DNA from: Aquatica leii
Lineage: Eukaryota > Arthropoda > Insecta > Coleoptera > Lampyridae
Assembly (NCBI GenBank): GCA_035610365.1
Contig: CM069432.1
Coordinates: forward strand, 181,335,027-181,399,026
Direction: 5' to 3'
Length of the DNA stretch: 64,000 nucleotides
The position numbers and the translations under genes were made by a program. Positions 10,641 through 20,411 of this stretch are shown in pieces. Position 1 is the stretch's first letter. Each line of letters opens with the position of its first letter. A model generated the notes under the pieces. It did not search any database. It was not told the origin of the DNA and saw nothing but the letters and a program-made list of their open reading frames with translations.

Positions 10641-12003
10641 AATAGCGTAATCTTTTCGTTTTTGGAACAGGTCTAATTGCTCTTCAATTGTAACTCCGAA
10701 CATAGCCTTTCCAAAACCCGGGTACATGCTCATAAATTTATCGACGTCCATTCCATTGACTGGATTTCTGGTTCTGCTTGTTGTTACTCTAGTACGAACC
10801 TGGACGATCAATGTAGATTACTTTTGCTTTTGGGTGGTTTTTGGATACGATATTTGACGTCATTGCCTCTGCAGCGTCGGCGACAAACCGCATCTTCTTT
10901 AATATTATTATTTATACAACCACACACCACGTCGCACAGTCGAAACCCACCGTTTTGTGGCTTGACGTCATAACTGATCATCATTCTGTCGTTGGCAATT
11001 TGTGTGTTTTTATGGACCGCCTCATTTACTTCGTCTAACCTCTTCCGCAACTTGCTGACTAGTCTTCTCCAGAAATTTCTTCTTCCGATCTTTAGAGGTC
11101 ACATAGCAGAATTGATCGGTATGCCACTAGGAAAAGGTGAAAGTACTAATCACAATCTCCTTACTGTTCGGACACTACTTTAACTAAGTACTTGACCATT
11201 GTTCGATTCATCCGTTCAACCATGCCATCAGATTGAGAATGAAGAGGCGTCGTCTTAGTTTTTGCAATTCTAAACAATCGACAAACTTCTTGAAACAGCG
11301 TAGACTTAAAGTTTCACTAAAACGTCTGCGACTGTAGCTGCTACTTGGTTGGGTATGGCGTAAGCTTCCGGCCATTTCGTAATAATCCATTGCTACTAGG
11401 ATGTATTTGTTTCCCGAATCAGATTCTGGGAACAGCCCTGCGATATCAAACGCTACTCTCTCTAAAAGGCTTCTCACGTTATATTATTTCATTGGTGCTT
11501 GGCATTTTTTGCTGGACCATTTCCTAATGCACAGAGCGTGCGTTTACAACACTATTGCAGTTTACCCAGTAGAATCTTTCTCAAACTTTCCCTAATATCT
11601 TCTTCGCACCAAACTGTCCTCTTGATATACTATCGTGTAAATGCTACAACACTTCACTCTTAGGCACTGCCAAAACTTCAGTCTGTTTTCGGTGTCCTGA
11701 ACACTCTCTAGGGATAGCTTCTTCTACTCTCAAGAAGTCTTACTGCACCCAGTATGCTTTGATGGTTTGGTTCTGACCAAAGCAATCGCTTTTTCCCAGA
11801 TTGGTCGTCGGCCGTTTGTTTTTCAGTTCAAGAGTACTTTTATTTTGAGATGGTTTTCTATTTTGCGACGCAACTGCTCAGGTTCCCACTCGTCATCAAC
11901 CATAGCAGTTCTTTGAAGACATTCGATCGTTTCAAGGCGCGAACACTGGTTGCAGTTGGCCGGACATGGTCTTCTGGACAACGCATCAGCGTTTCAATGA
12001 CTG
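10640..12003 (-). pseudogene. Element B pol, integrase and C-terminal region
   Basis: Reading the minus strand from the insertion point: an ADALSRRPC-type RNase H/integrase linker at about 11985, a His-rich zinc-binding segment near 11650-11530, and the integrase core near 11480-11190. The core includes ERVAFDIAG, SGNKYILVAMDYY and the third catalytic region with QSDGMVERMN-like sequence, here frameshifted. A C-terminal tail holds RMMISYDVKPQNGGF and YRIQKPPKSK (11010-10810). These are standard Ty3/Gypsy motifs. Several frameshifts and stops are present; the second catalytic Asp region is not readable. Confidence 0.7.
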
Positions 12004-12189
12004 TGTTATACTATGTTATAATTACATACTCGTACTCCTGATACTTATGCAACTCTGAATGGAACCGGGCTGAGAAAGTCAGTCTGCTGTATCCATCCTC
12101 GGTGGCAACACCTTGTTTGTTTGATGTTAAGTTTTAGTGACTATAATAAAATATTGCTGTTCTTTAAGTTGTTTAACGATACTATAACA
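12004..12189 (+). repeat. 5' LTR of element A
   Basis: Begins TGTTATACTATG and ends ACTATAACA. It matches 20214-20411 except for four substitutions and a 12-base gap. It contains AATAAAATATTG near 12146, a likely poly(A) signal. Confidence 0.92.
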
Positions 12190-12205
12190 TCAGAAGTGGG
12201 ATTCG
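12190..12205 (+). other. Primer-binding site, tRNA-Leu-like
   Basis: TCAGAAGTGGGATTCG directly after the LTR is complementary to the 3' part of eukaryotic tRNA-Leu (…GAATCCCACTTCTGA). The outermost TGGTG expected from the CCA end is absent, so priming would start five bases in. Element C carries TGGTGTCAGG in the same place, supporting the same primer tRNA. Confidence 0.5.
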
Positions 12206-12285
12206 CTCGCGTTTGCCCTCAAGTAGAATTTTTGAACTAGTTTAATAAAGCAAAAGTTAATTTAAAAAAAGTGTTGTGTAACAAT

Positions 12286-12592
12286 ATGGCGGAACCACCG
12301 TTTAATGTTAGTGATGTAAATTGCGCAGAATCTGGAGCTGTGACATCGCCTACAGCTACTGTAAACTCGGAGCCGCCGCCATGGCTTGCAACCCTTTTGA
12401 CAGCCGTAGCAAATGTTAATAAAAATGTTTCTGCTGTGGCGTTTCCTGAAAATTTTCATACTCAATTTGCGTTGCCGTCACTGGATCCGTTGGGAGATGA
12501 TGTAAATCAGTGGATCGAAGGGGTAGAGGATGTCGGTACTCAACTGGGTTGGGACGACCGAAAACTTCTTGTTCACGGTTCTGGTTATTTAA
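12286..12592 (+). pseudogene. Element A gag, N-terminal segment
   Basis: The ATG at 12286 opens about 102 residues with a Pro-rich N-terminus and a capsid-like part (LPSLDPLGDDVNQWIEGVED then LGWDDRKLLVHGSGYL). The frame is cut at TTAA by the 1-kb element that follows. It resumes at 13627 with an AKRWYNTW motif, stops again at 13664, and continues from 15840. The function is particle assembly and RNA packaging. The start has an acceptable A at -3 (ACAAT ATG). Confidence 0.75.
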
Positions 12593-13622
12593 GGGGGTAC
12601 TAAACGGAGCCATTTTCCATGCAAATTGAGGTACACTTTTCTCAAAAACTACTAAATCGATTTTTGGGAAATTTTGAACACGTTTTCTTTACATAGTTTT
12701 AAAGCTGTACAGCAGGTAGAATTTAATTTAAAGAAATAGTAAATTTTTTAATGGCTTAGAAAGTTTGAAAATTTTATTGTTTTATTAAAAGTAAAGTAAA
12801 AAAAAACCAGCTGGATTTTTAAGATTTGCTTTGCTGCGTTTGTTACTAGCGTCGCCATGAATAAGATACAAAAAAACACACTCAATTATCTGTCATAGTT
12901 TTGAAGAAAAGTGTACCGAAATAGAAAAAATACAACTGTTCAGGAGAAGCAAGAAACAAAAAAGTTTTGTTTTTTTACCTTTAGTAGTCGTTTTTGCTTT
13001 TCAAAGTTCTTGTTTGTGTTCGTGTATTGTAGTGTTATTGTTTTACTTGTGTTTATTGCCGAGATTTTATTTTACTCGTTTCAAATGTGCCGAGAACGGG
13101 TCCGGTTTTCAAGAAGAGGAAAAGGCGGTTTTCAGGTAAAAGGCCTGCAGAAATGACATCGAATGCAACTTGTTCAGTAAATGTGGAGTCACCACAACCT
13201 TGCTCAACAACACAAACTCCTGTTTATTCAGGTTCTAAAATAAAACTTCAAGTGCCCGAGTATTCAAAGTATGAAAGCACTGATGTTTTCGATATTGTTT
13301 GTATCAGAGCGTTGAGTGCGGCGATGAATTCTTTTGCTTCGTGCAAAAAATGCAATGGGCAGATTAGCCTAAACATTGTTGCTCGGAATGGTCTAGCATT
13401 ATCAGTTAATGGAAACATACCTCGTTGCCGTATTTGAAGCAGGCAATTTTTGTGTAACGCATAGCTAGAAAAGTCCTTCCAAGTTTACACTTAAATTTAA
13501 GTAACTTCTAAACCTTGTAGAGACATCGGATTTTTTGCATTCTTTGCAGAATATAGTGTAGATTAAAAAACAAAAATTTAAAAAAAATTGATAATTTTTA
13601 CATTTTTTCATTAAGTACCCCC
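12593..13622 (+). mobile_element. TTAA-flanked DNA transposon (Kolobok-like), 1030 bp
   Basis: The element is bounded by TTAA duplications at 12589-12592 and 13623-13626. Terminal inverted repeats are GGGGGTACT / AGTACCCCC. Removing it with one TTAA restores the gag frame of element A, which proves the borders. It contains one open frame (13087-13437) like the N-terminus of arthropod 'Mutator-like' transposases. The larger TTAA element at 33914-38065 has the same duplication, GGG ends and a transposase of that type. TTAA duplications with G-rich ends fit the Kolobok superfamily; this is inference. Confidence 0.85.
13087..13437 (+). pseudogene. N-terminal fragment of 'Mutator-like' transposase
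   Basis: The frame gives a basic start (MPRTGPVFKKRKRRFSGKRP), a Ser/Thr-rich linker, then DVFDIVCIRALSAAMNSFAS, a Cys-Lys-Lys-Cys pair, and a short GLALSV segment before a stop. In arthropod proteins of this class a basic N-terminus, a conserved 'ILS' helix and a Cys-x-x-Cys knuckle come before the catalytic domain. Only about 115 of the usual several hundred residues remain, so this is a deletion derivative of an autonomous copy. It could still make a DNA-binding peptide. Confidence 0.5.
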
Positions 13623-13664
13623 TTAACAGGTTCTGCTAAACGCTGGTACAACACTTGGAGACCA

Positions 13665-15835
13665 CCCACACAGCACGCGAGTTGCAATGGATATACATAT
13701 TTATCCATATAATATCCATTGATGTACATCCGTAGTTTAATATCCATTGTATATGCACCTTATATACATTCATGGATATCTGTGAAATAGGATTATCTTA
13801 AGTGTTATAAGTGTTATGTTCGGAAACATTTTTTTTTATGTATCATGTTACATAATTTTGTGAGTTGCTATTTTTTATCAAAATTATTTAGAAATAATTA
13901 TATTCTCTAAAATTTAACATTTGTAGTAAATATTTAACATGCAACAACAAATTTAATGAAAAATTGAAAAAGTAAAAAAAAATACTTGGCGCGGTTTAAT
14001 TTAAACTTTCTTCGTTGTTCGTTTGTTTTCGCCAAGGTTTTCGCGTATATTATCGCCACGGAATTATTGCACACGCAAACTTTTTGGCTTTTTGTTTAGC
14101 TTGTATTTATCGTATGCAAACCATTTTGTGCTTTAAAATTTAGAAAAAATGTGTTTGTTTTTCATCATTTAGGATGGATTAACAAAATAAGTAAGTATTA
14201 AATTCAAATATAAATTATTTCTTAATAATAAATATATAACCTAAAAACTAACACGTTTTTGAGCAAATTTGTGAGTTTATCTACAATTTCCCAATTCATT
14301 ATTCTTATTGCTGAGTTTTATTTAATTGAAATTTTTTTTAGATCGATTCAATCTACTTTGTTGGATGAAAAGATACAGCAAACGAGACATGTTTTAACCA
14401 AGTAATTGGTCTGGATCAAGCAAAACAAATTTGTAAAAATATTTTAAATTTAATTTATGGTAAGAGGCTTTAGAGTATTTTATAGTTTATAGGTTAAAAC
14501 TTAAAACATTAACTTTATATGTATATTAACGTAATGTGATTTCAAGTGCATTACTGCCAAACTTGACTTTCATGTTGTATTTTATTTCACGACTATTTAC
14601 AAAGCAATTCTTTATAATTACTTCCAAAACTTCAAAATTTAGTTTAGAAATTGCTAAAAAAGTGCATAAGTTATTTGAGTAGCATTACAATGTAATTTTT
14701 ATTTTACAGTATCCATAAGAAAAAATTCAAATTGTGCTGCAGCTTTACAACACGCAATAAACACCAGGAGTAGTGGGTACGAAAGACGCCAATAAACATA
14801 AGCTCAGAATGAATGTAAATAGGTTTTTTATATTTTTTAAATTTTTTTCATTACATATATGGACATTGTATGTTAAGTTTCCAAATTGTTTTATTAATTA
14901 AATTAAAAATGATAATACCATTGTATGCATTTAATTTGTGTTAAGTTGCTAACATTGCCAATGCTTTTAAGATTGCGCACTATTTATGTGATGGCAAAGT
15001 ACATATTATATTGCACAGATTTCACTGGCATTCTGCATTTAACTTGTATTAATATACATAACTTGCCAATATTGGTTCGATGCAATTTCTGCATTGGCAA
15101 TATTCATCCGGCAATATATCGGCCGGTGTGTCACCTGGTTACCGGCAGTGTACTTCATTTTAGTACATTGCCAGCATTCTGAGTGCCGGCTAAGGAGTAC
15201 ATTGCCAGTACAGACCCATTGATTTGTGTTTATTAGGTAAAGACAAGGTATTTTTGCATATTTGAATTTACTTTTGCTGTACATTAATCTAGTAAGTATT
15301 TGGATTCCTATAATATAAATAATGGATAAAAGCTCTAGAAAAATGAGAGAATGTGTAAATAAAACAGTTCGATTGTGTTTAAGTGAAAATGAACAAGTGG
15401 TCATATTTTCTGTGGACCAACCGGAGTTGTTGCATCTGGAAAATATCACTATTGGCATTTTGTATTGACTTTATTTGACGTGTGGCCATATTTTTTGTTA
15501 ATATATAGATATGCACATATATTTTACCTACATATGAAGGTTCTATAAAAAAATGAATGTTTATTATACTTTAATTAAATGTTCATTGAACCTCCATATG
15601 TATGTATTTTGTACGTTCATATGACTGTTCAATATATCTCCATATGGATGTAAAATGTTTATCCACTTGGAGGTCCTATGGGCATACTATGAAGATTTTT
15701 CCGTGACGGAATGATATATCCATTGGACCTCCATCCTTGCTCCATAATATTAAATATGGATGTTCGATGCACCTCCGGTATCCATGGTTGGTGTGTACGT
15801 TTCATATCCATTGGATATGCTTGTGCTGTGTGGGC
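13665..15835. mobile_element. Non-autonomous CMC-like transposon with CCCACACAGCAC ends
   Basis: Terminal inverted repeats CCCACACAGCAC (13665-13676) and GTGCTGTGTGGG (15823-15834) bound 2.17 kb inserted in element A gag. ACCA occurs on both sides (13661-13664, 15836-15839); the right end has one extra C, so the duplication is 3 or 4 bases. Subterminal DNA at both ends is packed with ATATCCAT/ATGGATAT and, on the right, CCTCCATATG-type palindromes, as in CACTA elements whose DNA-binding protein uses subterminal repeats. Element D (51692-58092) has nearly the same terminus, CCCAGACAGCAC, and carries a transposase. A 48-residue open frame (15322-15468) is not recognised. Confidence 0.75.
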
Positions 15836-18800
15836 ACCAACTGCAAAACGTAATTGGTCTGAGTTTAAAATTGCAATCACAACAGCTTTTCCGCGTCGAC
15901 GAAATTCCGGAGAGCTGTTAAAAGAAGCTGTCTTATATACTTCTGGATCGGAAGCTACGTACGATGAATACGCTCGCCAAAAGATTGCTAAGTTAACAAG
16001 AATCGACCGATCGTGGATTTGGCCAGATCATGTTATGATTGAGTGTGTATCCGATGGTATTGCAGATCCTACCGTGAAAACAGCTGTAATGAATAGTCGT
16101 TGTAGAAAAATTGACCAATTAATAGACTTATTAGCCGGTTTTCGCAAAACGCGGAATTCGGACGGCAATATTTCTATGCGTCCAGCCAGTAATGTGAACG
16201 ATTCACGCCGTGTTACGAATAAACGCAAATCGTGCTTTAAGTGTGGGTCTTTTGAACATTTACAAGCTAGTTGTCCCCGTAAAATTGTTTATAATAATAC
16301 TAGGGAGTTAACCAACCCTGCAAAAAGAGCTAGGAACGATATGTTTTGTACCTTCTGTAAGAAAACAAACCACAACATTGACAAATGTTTTGCCTATGAA
16401 AGACTTGAACAGTGCAACCGAAACGTAAATCTTTGTTCAGCAAAATTTGGGAACCGCGATGACGTGGGTGTAATAAAAGGTATCGTGGTAAATGTTTTAA
16501 TAGACACGGGGGCGCAAGTATCACTGATAACTGAAGAAATGCTGCGCAAAATAAATTATCAAACAAAACCGTTAATCACTCGCCTAACGGGATTAGGACG
16601 CAAGGTCGTCTTATCTACTGCTGCTGCAACATTTTTTCTTGAACTTCCAGATGTGACGTTGGAAATACTTTTTCGAGTCGTTTCAAACGAAGCTTTGCAC
16701 GTGCCGGTAGTTCTTGGAACTGATGTTTTAAATCGCCCTGGAATTGTTTATGAACGAAAGTTGGGGGTTATACGATTAAGAGATGAAAATAACATGAGCC
16801 GCATAAACGTGATCTCAGAGCTTACGTCTAATCCATTAATTCTAGTAACTGAACTTACGGGTCGCGATCGTGAAGTGTTGTTGAAAATGTTAGATAACTT
16901 TTCAGATATTATTACTAAAGGAAACGCAGTTAGTTCAGTTAAGACGGGTGTTTTAAAAATACGTTTAAAAAGTGATGAAATTGTTCGTTATCAGCCATAT
17001 CGTCTTTCGTTCGCTGAACCCGATATTGTAAAATCGATTGTTTCGGACTTAACAAAAAATGGTATAATACGCGAATCATCATCTGCCTATGCCAGCCCTA
17101 TCTTACTCGTTAAAAAGAAATATTGCTCAAATCGCATGGTTGTGGACTATCGCGCATTAAATAAAATAACAATAAAAGATCGCTATCCATTACCACGGAT
17201 CGAAGATCCAATTGATCGACTCGGACAAGGAAAATATTTAACAAGTTTAGACATGACTTCAGGGTTTCACCAGATACCTATTGATCCTGAGTCAATCGAA
17301 AAGACTGCTTTAGTTACTCCCGATGGCCAATACGAATATGTAAAAATGCCGTATGGTCTTTGCAACGGGCCCCCGGTATATCACGTGCCATTAATAAGGC
17401 TTTGGCACCTTTTGTTAATGACGGAAGAATTCTCATATACATTGATGATGTTTTAATCCCATCAGTCGATGTGAAGAGCGGAATTAAATTATTAAATGAA
17501 GTCTTGATTCGGCTTCGGAAGGCAGGTTTTTCCATCAACATTAAAATGTGCAAATTTTTGATGTCTAGCATTGAATACTTGGGACGTGTTATTTCAAAAA
17601 ATGGCGTGCAACCTAGTCCTTCCAAAGTCATAGCACTGCGAGATGCTCCTGTACCAAGAAATGCAAAAGAAGTGCGACAATTTTTTGGCCTTGCCGGATA
17701 TTTTCGACGTTTTATACATGACTAAGCAAGAAGAGTTTCTTGTATTACTAAATTAACACGTCAAAATGAACCGTTCGAATGGGGAAAAGAACAAGAAAGT
17801 GTGCGTAAACAAATCGTTAGTATTTTAACTTCTTCGCCAGTGTTACGAATATTTGACCCGACCTTGGAAACTGAGCTGCATTCTGACGCGTCTGCAGTTG
17901 GTTATGGTGCTATCCTATTTCAAAAACAAGATAAAATTCTTTACGTAGTCGCTTACTACAGTCGCGCTACCCAAGGATCCGAACGAAATTACCATTCGTA
18001 TCAACTAGAAACGCTAGCTGTTTACAACGCGTTAAAACATTTTCGGCATTATTTGATTGGTGTTAATTTTAAGATAGTGACAGATTGCAACGCGCCTCGT
18101 GCTACACAAAATAAACGTGACTTGCAACCCCGAGTAATCCGAATGTGGACATATTTACAGGACTTTAGTTTTACAATTGAATATAGAAAGGGTGCTAAAC
18201 TGGGACATGCCGATTATTTAAGTCGAAATCCGTTACAAGTCAGTTTAATTAATAATAAGACAAACTGTGCTACACCTGAAAATTGGCTAAAAATTCAACA
18301 GTTACAGGACGACGAAGTTCAAGTCATTTTACAACAATTACGTGACAGTGAACTTGGCTCAACTCGATATGTAGAACGAGACGGCTATCTTTTTCACATT
18401 TCGTATATTAACAACGAGAAAATTTATCAATGGTACGTGCCCAAGCAAAGTCGTCTTGGTTTACTTCGTATTTTTCATGACGAACAAATGCACATCGGTT
18501 ACGACAAAACTTACGAAATGATAAGAAAATATTTCTGGTTCCCACATTTGTCACAATTTGTGAAGAAATATTTGCAACACTGTTTGATTTGCAATACTCA
18601 TAAAAGACGCCCTCGGCAAAAACATCCTGTAATATTTTCGATAGATAAGAAATCGATACCTTTTCATACGTTTCACGCAGACTATTTTGGCCCACTGGCT
18701 ACTACATCAGTTGGCGATCAGTTTATTCTAGTGTTTGTCGATGCCTACTCAAAATATTGCTTGCTGTTTCCTTGTATTGGTACATCTGCGGAAGAATTTA

Positions 18801-19538
18801 AGGGACATTTTAAAACAGTCCTTTCTTTGTTTGGAACACTTACACGCATTATAGTAGACAATGGAGGAGCATTTAAAAGCAAAATTTCGAGGAAATTGTT
18901 AGAAGAATGGAACGTTCAAGTTCACGCTATTACGCCGTATGTACATCGCGCCAACGGTCAAGTAGAACGTTACATGCGTATAATTGCAAACTTGCTTCGC
19001 GTTGAAGGTGCAAGAAAGTCAGAATGGACGAACGGATTATGGAAAATCCAATTAATTATCAATACCACACCAAATAAAACTACCGGAATATCACCCTTGC
19101 AACTGTTATTAGATTGCGACAATACCATTCCGTTAATACGATCAGTTCTTAGTGATCTTAAAGACGTAAAACATCCGTGTACCGTTCTTCCAGGTACCAC
19201 TGGTCAAACTCGCCGTCAATTGGTATCTCGACGGTTAAAAGAAAATGCGAAAAGGCAAGAAAATCGCACGAACCAAAGGAGTAAACCAGTATAACAATTT
19301 CAACGTGGTGACTTTGTACTGTTATACCGAAACATAAGATCTAACGCAAAAATGGATTCCGATGTAAAAGGTCCTTATCGAATTGTAAATTGCCTAGGAT
19401 CACATAATAGATATACCCTAGAGAAATTAAATTCACATTCTCGAACGACTGCTGCTGCAGAAGATTTGTTGTTATGGCCAGTAGATTGGACACCGGACGA
19501 TTGTGCTTTTCTATTTTCGGAAGACGATGAATTGCAAG
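15836..19538 (+). pseudogene. Element A gag-pol, main coding region
   Basis: After the last gag segment come two CCHC zinc knuckles (16233-16274 and 16347-16388). Next are the protease (VLIDTGAQVSLI, Asp-Thr-Gly at about 16503) and reverse transcriptase (MVVDYRALNK, LTSLDMTSGFHQIP, YIDD at 17438-17449). RNase H follows (HSDASAVGYGA near 17883), then integrase with an HHCC finger (about 18478-18600) and catalytic Asp (near 18680), Asp (VDNGGAF near 18857) and Glu (NGQVERY near 18960). The end is a GPYRIV-type C-terminal domain. Damage: a one-base deletion near 17381, and in-frame TAA codons at 17723-17725 and 19292-19294. Otherwise the frame is well kept. At 19538 a good splice donor (CAAG|GTAAAC) may join to the exon at 19972. 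Confidence 0.9.
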
Positions 19539-19595
19539 GTAAACAAAACAAAACTCTGCTGGTTACTTAAATTTCAGGCAATTATTTATGTTTTG

Positions 19596-19812
19596 CTGAT
19601 GCGTTCAGCTGTAGGTTTTGAATTGGTACAGGTTGTTGAGTTCAACTGTACAATTTAAGCGTCGATTACAGTCTGATGCGTTCAGCTGTAGGTTTTGAAT
19701 TGGTACATGTTGTTGAGTTCAACTGTACATTTTAAGCGTCGATTACAGCCTGATGCGTCCAGCTGTAGGATTTGAATAGTTACAAGTTGATGAGTTCAAC
19801 TATAATTTTGTT
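19596..19812 (+). repeat. Three tandem 77-bp repeats in element A
   Basis: Units start CTGATGCG at 19596, 19673 and 19750, a strict 77-base period. Copies 1 and 2 are nearly identical; copy 3 is diverged and shortened. They lie between the integrase end and the acidic exon, inside the proposed intron. Confidence 0.85.
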
Positions 19813-19971
19813 ACAATTTAATGCACTGCTTGCTACGAAGTATTTGACGTACTATAAGGTTGTTTCATTTACGGAGCGGGTTGCAAATAAAATCTGGTAT
19901 GATAAATAGTTTTTGTTTTGTTTAATGATTTAAGATAAACGTGCAAAAGAAAGAGTATTGTTGTATTTCAG

Positions 19972-20147
19972 AGCCTGTTGAAGAAGAGGTTCGAGGAGAC
20001 CTCGAGTTGGACGATGTTCCATTGGCACAATGTCTTGAAATGCTTAAAAATAGAACTAGTAATGAGGACGAGGATTTGCTTGATGACATGCCGTTAATAC
20101 AACGCCTTCAGTTGGAAAAAAAAATTCTCAAAATTGATTGTAAATGA
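19972..20147 (+). CDS. Candidate spliced C-terminal acidic exon of element A pol
   Basis: A pyrimidine-rich acceptor (GTATTTCAG at 19963-19971) precedes an open frame of about 58 codons ending TGA... at 20147. Joined to the donor at 19538 the phase is kept exactly (G + AG). The product is strongly acidic and holds two related segments, LDDVPLAQCLEML and LDDMPLIQRLQLE, 26 residues apart. It lies just before the 3' LTR. I do not recognise the sequence. An acidic amphipathic tail could bind a partner, but that is a guess. Confidence 0.4.
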
Positions 20148-20213
20148 TTTTTGTATTAAATTTTGTTTTGTTTTTTTGAAATCTTGTGGGCGAGACAACG
20201 GTCAGAATGGCCG

Positions 20214-20411
20214 TGTTATACTATGTTATAATTACATACTCGTACTCCTGATACTTATGCAACTCTGAATGCAACCGTGTATGGAACCGGGCTGAGAAAG
20301 TCAGTCTGCTGTATCCATCCTCGGTGGCAACACCTTGTTTGTTTGATGTTAAGTTTTTGTGACTATAATAAAATATTGCTCTTCTTTAAGTTATTTAACG
20401 ATAATATAACA
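20214..20411 (+). repeat. 3' LTR of element A
   Basis: Begins TGTTATACTATG, ends ATATAACA, followed by the GACTG duplication. It is 12 bases longer than the 5' LTR (extra block near 20272). No clear polypurine tract precedes it, which is unusual. Confidence 0.92.

Larger units (their letters stand above)
12004..20411 (+). mobile_element. Gypsy element A: Ty3/Gypsy LTR retrotransposon inserted into element B
   Basis: The 8408-bp element has direct LTRs at 12004-12189 and 20214-20411 and a perfect 5-bp target duplication GACTG (11999-12003 and 20412-20416). The two LTRs differ by four substitutions over 186 bases plus one 12-bp indel, so insertion is fairly recent. The order is LTR, tRNA-Leu-like primer site, gag, protease, reverse transcriptase, RNase H, integrase, 3' LTR. 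Two DNA transposons interrupt gag. Pol has one frameshift and two nonsense codons. Element B reads continuously across it, which fixes the order of events. Confidence 0.92.

Noticed and set aside
15711..15835. Element A pol starting at 15711
   Set aside because: The bases before 15836 belong to the inserted DNA transposon; the true gag frame enters at 15840 from 13664.
15659..15880. Minus-strand frame opposite the 13665 element end
   Set aside because: It crosses the element border and only reflects the subterminal palindromes.
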